64,000 bases of DNA from Cryptomeria japonica (Eukaryota > Streptophyta > Pinopsida > Cupressales > Cupressaceae): assembly GCF_030272615.1 (NCBI RefSeq), contig NC_081409.1:472372573-472436572 (forward strand). The letters run 5' to 3'. Positions 47,621 through 58,815 of the stretch are shown here, one piece after another. Position 1 is the first letter of the stretch. Each line of letters opens with the position of its first letter. Below the pieces are notes generated by a model that ran no database searches, had not been told where the DNA came from, and worked only from the letters and a program-made list of their open reading frames with translations. The position numbers and the translations under genes were made by a program.

Positions 47621-47647
47621 CAGAATTTGACCCCAAATGTATTAGTG
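47621..47647. repeat. CACTA right terminal inverted repeat
   Basis: Ends ...ATTAGTG, whose complement starts CACTAATACATTTGGGGTCAA and pairs with the left end. ATA follows at 47648-47650, completing the target duplication. Confidence 0.92.
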
Positions 47648-47650
47648 ATA

Positions 47651-48268
47651 TTTACACAGTCAAATCTGAATGCTAGGCAGAGGCACTGGATGGAATTATT
47701 GTGTGAGTATGAATTCAAGGTGGAGTACATCCAGGGTAAGGAGAATGTGGTAGTAGATGCACTAAGCCACAGGAGACATGGGATATAAGAAATGACTTTG
47801 GAGGTTGATTTGAGGAGTCACATTCTTAGTGCACTACCAACAGATTCATGGTACCAGGCAGTTAGATCAAAGATAGCCTCAGGTAGAGCCTTGGAAGTTA
47901 GGTATACAAGATACTAAATGGACATAGATGACATTCTTAGACACATGGGACACATTTATGTTCCACCATCCAGTTGACTTCAGAAGTTGATCACGATGGA
48001 GGCCCATCATGCACCTTACTTGGTACATCCTGGTGACAAGAAGATGCACACAGACTTGAGACAACTCTACTTTTGGGAAAGAATGAGGAGAGACATTGAA
48101 TATTTTGTGTCATGTTATCTTGAGTGTCAGTGAGTTAAGGTAGAGTACCAACATTCAACATGATTTTTGTAGTCACATGTAGTCCTGGAGTGGAAATGGG
48201 ACATCATTTTCATGGATTTTGTAGTTAGATTGCCTATATCTTCTCATCAACACGATGCCATTATGGTT
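47651..48268 (+). pseudogene. Copy C RNase H 3' half and integrase zinc finger
   Basis: The frame resumes with FTQSNLNARQRHW and GKENVVVDALSHR, the normal end of chromovirus RNase H. The integrase zinc finger follows at about 47990-48135: EAHHAPYLVHPGDKKMH, then LRQLYFWERM, then the cysteine pair read as CYLEC, so the first metal-binding Cys of the CxxC pair is now Tyr. The first catalytic Asp is in FMDFVVRLPIS (about 48213-48245). Coding is cut at 48268 by the copia LTR. Several stops. Confidence 0.85.
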
Positions 48269-49701
48269 GTTGGCATATGTGTAGAATATGTTGACATGAT
48301 GATATTGTGTTGTCATTGATGTCAATATGCTCAAAGAGAACCGATATGATGTTGTGAACCAGCATATGTGAAAAAGTGAAGCGGTATGATGTTGTGAACC
48401 GGAACTCGTATGTCAGACCGAGAACCAGTATAAGGAATGCTTTGTATCTAGGGTTCATATGGCATAACTACTGGTTGGTAGTCTCAGCTTTAGGGTTTTT
48501 GATTGAAGTGTTTCGAGCCTGTGTGTTTCAACTGATGGCATTGTGTGATGAGTTAGCATTGTAATAGAGATCAGATCATGATTGCCATGTCAGCCTCGTG
48601 CATGTGAAGGATCTTGCATGAAGGAGATTGATCCTATCTACCTTAGGAATGTGCAAAGTCTTTGCAAATGGTGGAGAACGTGTGATGGGTTATCACCTCT
48701 AAGGAATGGTGAAGAACAAACGATAGAGAATGTCTTGAGATTTTCTCAAGACTGTTGTATTCAAATGAATAGTGTTCAATGGTCAGGTAGACCGACTAAA
48801 TTTCTCAGCCTAACTGTTTAGGATTTAGGGTTTATGCTACCGACCTATCTATTTCCTATAAGGTCGATGTGATGTTTCATGCTGAGGTTGTTGGAAAATG
48901 TTATGCGTGTATCTATGTGTAGAGATTCGTGATTCTTGCTAGACCAGTTGAGAGGATTGATACCTTCATAGTGTGTGTGCAGAAGGAAGGAACTAAAGCG
49001 GATCTACTTTGGCATTGAGTTCTATTACTAGATCATTGTAATACCTGTTGATCTCTAATCAATTCAATAGTTGAAAAATCCCTTAACAGGGTAGCTTTAA
49101 CCAGCTTGTTGTAAATCCTTTAACAGGGTGACTCAAAGCCATTGAGTTCATAAAATCCTCTAACAAGGTTTAACCCTTAACCGGGTGATCCCTAACAAGA
49201 TCGATTCCTAACAAAACCTGTTGTAATAGTCTTTAACTAGACTAGGCTTCTAATAGAGTGGACTTCTAAAGAGTTCAAAATAGCTTGTGGGTACTCATCC
49301 CCACCGTGGTTTTTGCCAGTTGGGTTTCCATGTGAAAAATATGTGTGTCATATGTGATGTATTTTTCATGTGATGCTTTGTTGTTTTCTGTCAAGTGGTG
49401 AATCATGTTGATCTAGCTAGTTATTGTATCTTTGATGATAGATTATCTATTTATACACAAGGACAAAGTGGAAATGAGGTAGTAGGTTGTATGAAAAGTT
49501 AAGAAGATTGATCGGTTCATGTCTTTCACAGTTGCACTGTGTTTAACCGGTAGTAATCTGGTTTGGACCGGTGTTAAGGATTGCTAGTAGTTTTTAGTCT
49601 ACAATCAAACCGGTTCAGGAAAAGTTTTTGTGCTTGTACTGATTCACACCCCCCCCCTCTCAGTACTAGTTTGGTACTCACTTTTCATCATTGAGTTATC
49701 A
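48269..49701 (+). repeat. Copia 5' LTR (1433 bp)
   Basis: Runs TGTTGGCATATGTG to GAGTTATCA. Against the 3' LTR it lacks about 25 bp near 48390 and about 40 bp near 49170, and has scattered substitutions. Toward its end is a block of repeated AACAGGGT/TAACCGGGT words (about 49080-49260) and a C-run at about 49648. Confidence 0.92.
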
Positions 49702-49703
49702 AT

Positions 49704-49715
49704 TGGTATCAGAGC
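49704..49715 (+). promoter_or_regulatory. Copia primer-binding site (initiator Met tRNA)
   Basis: TGGTATCAGAGC starts two bases after the LTR end and is the standard complement of initiator methionine tRNA. Confidence 0.92.
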
Positions 49716-49772
49716 GTCCTCTAGGTCCTCTGTGTTGTAAGCTTAACCACTTGAGGGAAAGATCCAATTGTA

Positions 49773-50760
49773 ATGATGAAGAGGGAAGGTCCAAAGTTCA
49801 ACAGAGATAACTTTAAAATATGGAAGGACAAAATGAAGATATACATAAGAAGCATGGGTACTCAACATTGGAGCTATGTTGAGAATGTTTATGTTATCCC
49901 TACTGGTACTCTCATCGATGACCAAAAGAGAGAGATTTAGGAGAATGGGCAAGGCATGGAAGCCCTAATCAGTAGCTTATCTGAAATTAAGTTTATTGAT
50001 GTCTAGGATAAAGACAATCCCAAAGAGGTATGGGATACTCTTGAGAATATCTATGGCGGTGATGAGCATGTAAAACAAGCTAAGGAAGAAATCCTTAGAG
50101 GGAAGTTTGAAGACATGCATATGGTTGAAGGTGAGACCATTCAACAATATGGAATACGAATCAAAATCATTGTTGGAGATTTCAAGAGTGCAGGTGGTAA
50201 AATGGAAGATTCCACTGTTGTCAGCAAAGTTTTAAGATCCTTATTACTGGTCTATGCAATAAGGGTTGCTGCTATTCAGGAGTTGAGATCAATAGACAAG
50301 ACTAAGGTATCCCTAAACTCCATCATTGCAAAGTTGATAGCCTATGAGCTAAATAGTTTTGATGGCAGTGTTCAAAAGATCGAATCAACTTTTAGAGTAT
50401 CTGCTTCACCATCCAGAAAAGGAAAAGAAGCAAGCACCAGCAGTGAACCAAGACAGAGTAGAGAAATGGATGATGAGGAGATTATGATGGAATTTGAAGC
50501 TCTTCTTGCCAAGAGACTTCCTAAGGGAACTGACAAATACAAAGGTAAGCTTCCTTTGAAATGCTTCTCTTGTAACTGGATAGGACACATCGCTATAAAC
50601 TGTCCTAATGGTGATAGCAAGGACAAACTGGAAAGGTTCAAGAAATTCAAAGGAGGAAACCTAAGAAACTGTTTTGTAGCAGTTGATGGTGTCATAGATG
50701 AGGAATCAGAAGATGAAGAAAATGAAGATATTGTGTTTGTTGTAGTCAAAGAGGATGTGT
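49773..50760 (+). pseudogene. Copia gag
   Basis: The start is the first of two adjacent ATGs 57 bp after the primer site; the protein opens MMKREGPKFNRDNFKIWKDK, a typical copia Gag start. The gag core (EEILRGKFEDMHMVEGETIQ, then GIRIKIIVGDFKSAGG) and the zinc knuckle CFSCNWIGHIAINC (50560-50601) are intact. An acidic stretch follows. Two TAG stops lie at 49938 and 50004. Gag forms the particle that packages RNA. Confidence 0.88.
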
Positions 50761-52000
50761 CAGACAAAAAGGCTCTTATCTCCCGCTTTGATAATTCTAA
50801 TGAGTGGATTATTGATAGTGTTTTCTCTCACCATATGACTGGTGACTAGAGCAAGTTTATATCTCTGGAAGAGTATGATGGTGGGGTGGTTCATTTTGGT
50901 AATGATGCACCATGTATGGTCAAAGGTAGAGGGTCCATCTCTCTAAATGGAAAGAGCAGTGCTAACAATGTGTATTGGGTGGAAGGTCTCAGAAACAATC
51001 TATTGAGTGTTGCCCAGCTGAATGACAATGGACTCACTCTCGAATTCAAAAATGGAGTCTGCAAAATCAAAGGAAAGAATGGTGAACTGATGGCCACCGG
51101 TATGCAGACCAAAGGTAACTTATTTCAGCTGAATGCAAATATAAGTACATGTCATATGGATAAGTTTGATGATAGCTGGATATGGCATAGGAGACTCTGC
51201 CATGTAAACTTTGATAACATAGTAAAGGCCAGTAAGATCAAGGCAGTTAGAGGACTACCGATGCTGAGCAAACCAGAAAATCCTTTGTGCAGAGAATGTC
51301 AACTGGGGAAAATGTCTTCCTCATCCTTCAAAGGTAAATCTTTCACTACTGACAACTTACTTGATCTTGTGCATACTTATTTGTGTGGTCCTATGAAAAA
51401 TAGGAGTGTGTAGGGAGATAGGTATTTTATGATTCTTATAGATGATTACTCAAGAATGATGTGGATCACATTGTTGAAGGACAAGTCTGAAGCCTTTGGA
51501 AAGTTCAAAGCTTTCAGAGCACTGGTAGAAAAGGAAAGTGGTAGAAGAATCAAATGTTTTAGAACTGATCAAGGAGGGGAATTCACTTTCAGTGAATTTA
51601 ACAAATATTGTGAAGAGAATGGCATCAAGAGGCAATTGTCTACCCCCAGACTCCATAGCAGAATGGCCTAACAGAGAGAAACAACTAGAATGTGGTTGAA
51701 GCATCTAGAACTATGTTGATCCAAGGAAAGGTCGCTCACACCTTTTGGAGAGAAGCGGTGAGCACTGCAATCTACACAATGAATCGGGTACTCATCAAGA
51801 AAGGAAAGGATAAGACTCCTTACGATTATTGGACTGGTAAGACACCAGTGGTAAGCTACTTCAGAGTGTTTGGTAGTAAATGTTATATCAAGAGGAGTGA
51901 ACATCAGATCAAGTTTGATGCTAAATGTGATGAGGGAATATTCCTAGGGTATTCCACTAAGAGAAAAGCTCTCAAATGTTTCAACAATAGGACTTAGAGA
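50761..52000 (+). pseudogene. Copia protease and integrase
   Basis: Protease: EWIIDSVFSHHMTG (50800-50841) stands where D(S/T)G-CS is expected, so the catalytic motif reads D-S-V. Integrase zinc finger: HRRLCHVNFDNI, then CRECQLGK. The core has YFMILIDDYSRMMWI (first Asp), FRTDQGGEF (second Asp) and a C-terminal VFGSKCYIKR segment. TAG stops are at 50847, 51411, 51686 and 51995. A frameshift lies at about 51645-51660, where the TP-QNG motif is disrupted by extra bases. Integrase before RT defines copia order. Confidence 0.87.
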
Positions 52001-53860
52001 ATTTTTGAAAGCATCAATGTTAGGGTTGATGAAAACCCTGAAAAATTAGAGGAAACTAGAAAAGAGCATGTAGGAGATGAACCAGTAGTAACCTTCTGGG
52101 AATCGGTTGCTAATCAGCCTAGTACTAGTAATTGTGCTCCTACACTGGTAGATGTTGATGCTGATGAAGATGGGGATGATGAAGAAAAGCAAGAGGAAGT
52201 TGTTAAGAACATACCTAGGTATGTCAAACTCAATCATGATCCAAAGCAGATCATAGGAGACAAAGATGTAGGAATTCTTACAAGAAGAAAGGTCAAAGAA
52301 AGCTCATGTATGATCTCTGAATTTGAGCCTAAATCATTCAAAGAGGCACATAAAGATGAAGACTGGATCAAGGCAATGGAGGAGGAACTTGACCAGATAG
52401 AAAAGAATGGTACATGGTCTTTGGTACCCAGACCGGAGCATAAAAATGTCATTGGAACCAAATGGGTTTTTAGAAATAAGCTAAATGAGGATGGCACAAT
52501 GGTAAGGAACAAAGCAAGACTAGTATGTAAAGGATATGCCCAAGAAGAAGGAGAAGACTATGGTGAAACCTTTTCTCCTGTAGAAAAATTGGAAGGAGTT
52601 CATATGCTTCTTGCATATGCAACTTTTAAAGGATTCAAGGTATACCAAATGGATGTAAAATCTGCATTTTTAAATGGAATACTTGAAGAGGAAGTGTATA
52701 TAGAGAAACTACATAGTTTTTCCCTATCAGAAGATAGTGACATGGTGTGTAGGCTACATAAAGCCTTATATGCACTGAAGCAGGCACCAAGAGCATGGTA
52801 TGAATGCTTGCATTCTCATATTGTGAAGATAGGATTTGAAAGAACAAGTGAAGATAACAATATCTACTTGAAATCAAAAGGAGATCAGATTCTGATCTAC
52901 GAAGTATTTGTTGATGACATAATCTTTGGTGGAGATGACAAGATGAGTCATGACTTTGCAGATGAGATGAAAAAGGAGTTTGAAATGTCACTCATAGGGG
53001 AAATTAAGTTCTTTATTGGACTGCAGATTCAACAAATGAAAAATGGAATCTTTATTACTCAGTCCAAGTATGTCAAAGAGGTGTTGAAGACCTTTGGCAT
53101 GGAAGACTGTAAACTGGTTGGTACACCAATGGTGATCGGTTGTAAACTATCAAAAGAGGATGACTCGACATTGGTAAATGAGAAGGAATACCGATCAATG
53201 ATTGGTAAGTTGCGTTATGTAGTGCATAGAAGACCGGACATTGCACATGCAGTGGGTATTACCGCTAGGTTTTAGCAAAGCCCAAGAGAATCCCACTTGG
53301 TAGCATTCAAGTGGATTCTTAGATATTTGAAGGGAACTATTGACTATGGGTTATGGTATCCATACAATAATGATTTCAATTTGAAAGTGTTCACTAATGC
53401 TGATTGGGCTGATAATGTAGATGACTGGAAGAGCACAACCGGTGGTGCATTCTTTCTCAGTGGAAGACTGGTCTCATGGATGAGTAAAAAGCAGAGTTGT
53501 ATCTCTCAGTCTACAGTAGAAGCAGAGTATGTTGCAACTTTTATGAACAACACCCAGACTATTTGGATGAAGCATGTATTGAATGGCTTCAAAGTTCCTG
53601 TATCTAAACTGGTAAGTATATTCTGTGACAATACAAGTGCAATTAACATATTCAAGAATCTGGTTTTACATGCTAGAACCAAGCACTTTGAATTCAAGTA
53701 TCATTTCTTGAGGGAAAAGGTTCAAAGCAAAGAGGTGGTATAGGAACATGTTTTTAGTAAAGAGCAGTTAGCAGACATATTCACCATGCCTCTACCGAAG
53801 GCTACTTTTACCTATCTAAGAGGTAAGGTAGGGGTGTTGCCCCTTCAAGAGGTAATCTAA
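52001..53860 (+). pseudogene. Copia reverse transcriptase and RNase H
   Basis: A 321-codon stretch (52310-53272) is fully open: GTKWVFRNKLNEDG, ARLVCKGYAQEEGEDYGETF, YQMDVKSAFLNG, ALYALKQAPRAWYE and the catalytic FVDDIIFGG, then RNase H (53297-53860) with VFTNADWADN, VEAEYVA and FCDNTSAI. Two TAG stops (53273, 53741) interrupt it. The ORF ends at TAA 53858-53860 after LPLQEVI. Single frame throughout this part. Confidence 0.9.
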
Positions 53861-54098
53861 AGGCTTGTGCTCCACATCAGTTAGATCTTACTTTGCTATA
53901 GCTTTTTAGGATTGATGTGTTGAAGGATGCTACTCCTTAGGGGTGGCAGTATAGTAGAATAGGGAAGCTTGTGCCTCCACTTTGGCATTGTTATCAAAGG
54001 GGGAGAAGATGTGAAGTGGTATGGAAAAGATATCTGTAGTATTAAGGAGAAGATGTGATATAGAAAGAGAGATATCTTTGTATATTACCATCAATGCC
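53861..54098 (+). other. Copia 3' untranslated region
   Basis: About 240 bp between the pol stop and the polypurine tract, with GGGGGAGAAGATGTGA-type words that are common in copia 3' regions. No env-like ORF. Confidence 0.7.
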
Positions 54099-54110
54099 AA
54101 AGGGGGAGAT
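54099..54110 (+). promoter_or_regulatory. Copia polypurine tract
   Basis: AAAGGGGGAGAT directly precedes TGTTGGCATATG of the 3' LTR. Confidence 0.9.
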
Positions 54111-55602
54111 TGTTGGCATATGTGTAGAATATGTTGACATGATGATATAGTGTTGTCATTGATGTCAATATGCTCAAAGAGAACTGGTATGATGTTGTGA
54201 ACCAGCATATGTGAAAAAGTGAAGCAGTATGCTTGTTCAAGTGAACCGATATGATGTTGTGAACTAGAACTAGTATGTTGGACCGAGAACCGGTATAAGG
54301 AATGTTTTGTATCTAGGGTTCATATGGCATAACTACCAGTTGGTAGTCTCAGCTTCAGGGTTTCCAGTTCAAGTGTTTCAAGCCTGTGTGTTTCAACCAA
54401 CGACATTGTGTGATGAGTTAGCATTGTAATAGAGATCAGATCATGATTGCCATGTCAGCCTTGTGCACGTGAAGGATCTTGCATGAAGGAGATTGATCCT
54501 ATCTACCTCAGGAATGTGCGAAGTCTCTGCAAACGGTGGAGAACACGTGATGGGTTATCACCTCTAAGGAGCAATGAAGAATGAACGATGGAGAATGTCT
54601 TGAGATTTGTTCAAGACTATTGTATTCAAATGAATAGTGTTTAATGGTTAGGATTGAATCGACTAAATTTCTCAACCTAAGTGTTTAGGGTTTAGGGTTT
54701 ATACTACCGACCTATCTATTTCCTTTAAGGTCGATGTGATGTTTCATGTTGAGGTTGTTGGAAAATGTTATGCATGTATCTATGTGCAGAGATACGTGAT
54801 TCTTGCCAGACCAGTTGAGAGGATTGATACCTGCATAGTGTGTGTGCAGAAGGAAGGAACTAAAGTGGATCTACGTTGGCATTGAGTGCTATTACTAGAT
54901 CATTGTAATACCTGTTGATCTCTAATCACTTCAATAGTTGAAAAATCCCTTAACAAGGTAGCTTTAACCAGCTTGCTATAAATCCTTTAACAGGGTGACT
55001 CAGAGCCATTGAGTTCATAAAATCCTCTAACAAGGTAACCTCTAATAGGGTTTAACCCTTAACCAGGTATTCTAGCCATCCCTTAATCAGGTGATCCTTA
55101 ACAAGATTGATTCCTAAAAGAACCTGTTGTAACAGACTTTAACCAGACTAGGCTTCTAACAGAGAAGACTTCTAAAGAGTTCAAAATAGCTTGTGGGTAC
55201 TCATCTCCACCGTGGTTTTTCCCAGTTGGGTTTCCACGTGAAAAATATGTGTGTCATATGTGATGTCTTTTTCATGTGATTCTTTGTTGTTTTCTGTGAA
55301 GCGGTGAATCATGTTGATCTAGCTAGTTATTGTATCTCTGATGATAGATTATCTATTTATACATAAGGACAAAGTGGAAATGAGAGAGTAGGTTGTATGA
55401 AAAGTTAAGAAGATTAACCGGTTCATGTCTTTCACAGTTGCACTGTGTTTAACTGGTAGTAATCTGGTTTGGACTGGTGTTAAGGATTGCCAGTAGTTTT
55501 GAGTTTGTAATCAAACTGGTTCAGGAAAAGTTTTTGTGCCTATATTGATTCACCCCCCTCTCAGTACCAGTTTGGTACTCACTTTTCATCATTGAGTTAT
55601 CA
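54111..55602 (+). repeat. Copia 3' LTR (1492 bp)
   Basis: Same ends as the 5' LTR. It retains two short segments absent from the 5' LTR (near 54236 and 55040). Differences occur every few tens of bases, so insertion is not recent, but it is far better preserved than copies A-D. Confidence 0.92.
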
Positions 55603-56600
55603 ATGGTCATCGTTGATTGGTTGACGAAGGTTTCACAATTTTGACCAATGAGATCGTCTTATACAACAGCCATAGTGGCACAAATCTTTGTCAAAGACAT
55701 CACCAAGTTGCATGGTATTCCATGTAAGATTATATTAGACAGAGATCTTATGTTCACTTCTACATTTTGGACAACACTTTAGTATGATTTAGGGACCCAA
55801 CTGAACTATAGTACAACATATCACCCCGAGACAGATTGTCAAATAGAGCGAGTGAACTAAGTTTTGGAGGATATGTTGAGGATGTATGTTATGGATCAGC
55901 AGTCCACGTGGGAGGATTACCTGTACTTAATGGAGTTTGCGTATAATAATGGATACTATAGCTCCATTGGTATGTCCCCCTACTAGGCATTATATGGGAG
56001 ACCATGTCATACTCCCTTGAGTTGGGATAGATTAGAGAACATGGTACACATTAATTCAGAGATGCTATAGGATATGGAGGAACAAGTTACTCTAATCAAA
56101 GAGCATTTGACAACTGCATAGGATAGACATAAGAAGTATGCAGATGCTCACAAGGTAGACATACAATTCTCAGTTGGAGATAGGGTATTTTTGCAAGTTC
56201 ACCCATGAAAGAGTGATCCGTTATGGAAAAGGCTCTAAGTGGGCACCTCAGTTTGTAGGACCATTTGAGATCTTGGAGAGGATTGGACCTGAAGCTTATC
56301 ACCTTGAATTGTTGCCCAGCTTGTCCCGCATCCATGATTTATTTTATGTATTTGTTTTGAGAGTATACCATCCTGACATATCGCATTTTCTTGATTGGAA
56401 TGCTTTGCAAGTCATGGACAGACAACTTTCTTTGGAGCCCATGTGCATTCTTTAGCACAAAGTGATGTCCCTCAGAGGTCGAGGAATAGAGAAGGTAAGG
56501 GTCCAGTGGGACCCGAATGATGATACATCAGCTACTTGGGAGGATGCAACATGAATGAGAGAGTTGTACCCCTACTTGTTCTTAGGCTTCCAGGAGTAAG
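55603..56600 (+). pseudogene. Copy C integrase core (3' part) and chromodomain-like C-terminus
   Basis: Resumes with VIVDWLTKVSQF. KIILDRDLMF carries the second catalytic Asp and ETDCQIERVN the Glu. Stops are frequent. A 1-bp shift near 56203 moves to the frame with WAPQFVGPFEILERIG (GPY/F-type) and LSRIHDLFYVFVLR. The last part (about 56441-56600), with RGRGIEKVRVQW, then TWED and MRELYPYLF, looks like the chromodomain found at the end of Tekay/Del integrases, which targets heterochromatin. Confidence 0.83.
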
Positions 56601-56605
56601 CCTAG

Positions 56606-56620
56606 GCAAGGGGGGGAGGA
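56606..56620 (+). promoter_or_regulatory. Copy C polypurine tract
   Basis: GCAAGGGGGGGAGGA is followed at once by TGTAATGCCC, the candidate LTR start. Confidence 0.85.
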
Positions 56621-58564
56621 TGTAATGCCCACTCTTGAGAAGACTCTTGTTTTATTTTGGATTGACTTGATCAAACCTTTATTTTGTGCGATGGATATGA
56701 ATTGACTTATATGATGCATGGACATTGATTATGACTACTTACGTTTTCAATTGATGATTTTGATGATAGACATTACATGATCTTATACTATTGATGTTAA
56801 TTACTGTGCTCATGACTAGTTATGATTTCTAAATGGTTAGTAATGGTATTTTGGTTATCATGTGCTTTGATAGATTTCATGGATCATGCCTCATTTTGGA
56901 ATGGATGTAATAACCCTAGTTTGATTTACTTATGATGCGATGTTTCATGATTTGTATGCTAACTGTATCGATACTATTTGACTGTCTTCATTGGGGATCA
57001 ATGCCACATCACTCATTATGAGTGGGATGTGTCGTTGCAATATCCCTCCACTTTCCTATCTTGTATGTATTTGTATGTATTTATATATATATATATATGC
57101 ATATGTATCTTTGTTGTGTTTGCAGGGTTGTAAGAACCTAGACATTCATTCCTCTCGAGCAACTGGGTGTGAGCTCCCCTGGCTTTATAGGTGTGAGCAT
57201 GTCTTTCTCAATGACAAATTTGTGGTTCAGAGATGTCGTTGGTTCCCTACCCACACTCTAGGTCCAAGTTGTCGTAAGTCCTTGTTGTCAGTCTTGGTGA
57301 ATTTCGCCATGTCGAGTCGGTTGTCGTAAGTTGTGAGTATGTGGCATGGTTAGTTTGATTTTTTAGTTTATTTCATTTATTTAATTGTGATTTATTGACT
57401 ATAGTAATAGATTAATTATTTAATCTATTTAATCACGATTTTATTTAGTGATGGATTGATTAGTTAATTTATTTAAATATTGGAGATAAATGATTTATCA
57501 TAATTTTGTGATTATTTAATAATAAATTATGACTTTTTCTAGTGGCAGTATTATTTTAATTTATTACGATTTAGCGATTTTTGTTTATTTAATTATTTTC
57601 ACTATTAAATTTAAACTAATGTTTAATTGAGATTCTATTTAATATTTAATGTTTTCAGTCGATTTAAATTATTCAATTTATTTATTGATTTCACTTTAAT
57701 TTTACTTTATTATTTAATGTTGATTTTGATTTTGATTTATCTATTATGAGTTGATTATTTAATGTTTAAATAATATTTTGATTTGTATGAGAGAGAGAAA
57801 TATGTTTCTAATTTTGATTTTTAATTAATTGGATTTTTAAATCCCATAAAGGAAATGGGAAGTATAGATTATTATATTATATAGTTTTAGAGGGAGGAAT
57901 ATTTCAAAATGATATATTTTTATTGGCTGATTAGAAGGCTGGGGTTTTTCAATTTCTCTTTTGGATTTTTTATATGTTGTCGTGAATTTCATTTTGGGGG
58001 TTCTTCTTGTTCTTCCTCTTTTTTCTTCTCTTCTGCAACTATTTTCTGGGAGCATTTTTGGAGGATTTAGAATTCGTGGATTGGAGTTTTTGTGCTAGAA
58101 GGGTTTGTGTTGTAGCTGGAAGTAGTGGTCAAGATTCTTTACCAGAGTCTCTCTTCCATAACACAAGAGAGAGGTTGGCCTCTTGTTTTTCTCCCTTTCT
58201 TTTGTATTGTTATAAGATCTTATTGTTGTGTCTTCATTGTGTTTGAAATTGTTGAATGAGGGAATGGAGACTGTATTATTATGAAATCTGATTGGAGAGA
58301 ATGCTTGCTATTGAAATCAATGTTAATATTTATCACTTTCTCTGTTAAAACCCTCTTTATGATTTATGAAATTTGCAAAGTGGGTGTATTGCTTGCTATT
58401 ATCATAGTATTCCCTTTTTATTTTAGAGGCAATTTTATTTACAACACCCTTATTTTGGATGGGTTGCTGGTAGTGTGCTACCCCATATCTTATTTTATTC
58501 TTCCTGTAGCTATTTGCCTTGTCGCCCCATTCTTTTTACCTTTTTGTGGCTGTTGTATTTTGGT
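56621..58564 (+). repeat. Candidate copy C 3' LTR (start firm, end unknown)
   Basis: Begins TGTAATGCCCACTCTTGAG after the polypurine tract. It contains an (AT)n run (about 57080-57100), an A/T-rich block with ATTTAATTGTGATTTATT words (57360-57830) and a T-rich stretch near 58000. I could not identify its 3' end or match it to sequence before the primer site at 22496. The stated end is only where a different repeat begins. Confidence 0.5.
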
Positions 58565-58815
58565 TGACCCACACCATGGGTTTGGTGCCTAGCACCACCC
58601 ACGACGTGGTGGTGTGTTGCACCACCACCATGTTGTGGTGGGTGCTTTGTCATGGTGGTGCCTAGCACCACTCACAGTAGGGTGAGTGTTGCGACAACTC
58701 CCATGTCCTGGAGGGTGCAAGCACCACCCCACGACATGGTGAGTGTAGTTTCACCATCATGTTTTGGTGGGCGCAATATCACCACCACAATGTGGTGGGT
58801 GATGTGCACCATGTA
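58565..58815. repeat. Array of GTGGTG/CACCAC inverted repeats
   Basis: Four to six imperfect units of about 60 bp, each with CACCAC and GTGGTG arms around ACGACGTGGT or CCATGTTGTG-like centres, and TGCCTAGCACCAC recurring at about 58587 and 58659. Many overlapping hairpins are possible. Confidence 0.7.

Larger units (their letters stand above)
28119..47647 (-). mobile_element. CACTA (En/Spm-type) DNA transposon, 19,529 bp
   Basis: Both ends carry 5'-CACTA in inverted orientation inside imperfect terminal inverted repeats of about 27 bp, flanked by a 3-bp ATA target duplication (28116-28118 and 47648-47650). A 3-bp duplication is the hallmark of this superfamily. Excising the element and one ATA restores the reading frame of the host RNase H codon by codon. 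Two minus-strand genes encode TNP2-like transposase and a Transposase_24 protein, the two proteins of autonomous CACTA elements. Subterminal repeats with an AATTCCGA core occur at both ends. Few stops are present, so it is the youngest-looking element with the copia copy. Confidence 0.93.
48269..55602 (+). mobile_element. Complete Ty1/copia LTR retrotransposon, 7.3 kb
   Basis: LTRs at both ends, a primer site, gag, protease, integrase, RT and RNase H in copia order, a polypurine tract, and nearly matching flanks: ATGGT occurs just left of the 5' LTR (48263-48267, then one extra T) and just right of the 3' LTR (55603-55607). It is inserted in the integrase core of copy C. RT words such as FFIGLQIQQMKNGIF and KLSKEDDS recall the SIRE/Maximus group, but I see no env-like ORF. 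One frameshift and eight stops make it defective. Confidence 0.92.
22491..56620 (+). mobile_element. Tekay/Del-like chromovirus (Ty3/gypsy), copy C, split by two nested elements
   Basis: Primer site, gag with CCHC knuckle, protease, RT, RNase H, integrase and a chromodomain-like C-terminus follow in order. The coding sequence stops in RNase H at 28118 and resumes at 47651, then stops in integrase at 48268 and resumes at 55603. Without the CACTA and copia insertions the internal region is about 7.3 kb; without the unexplained 22946-25130 stretch it is about 5 kb, normal for a chromovirus. Many stops; inactive. Confidence 0.85.
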
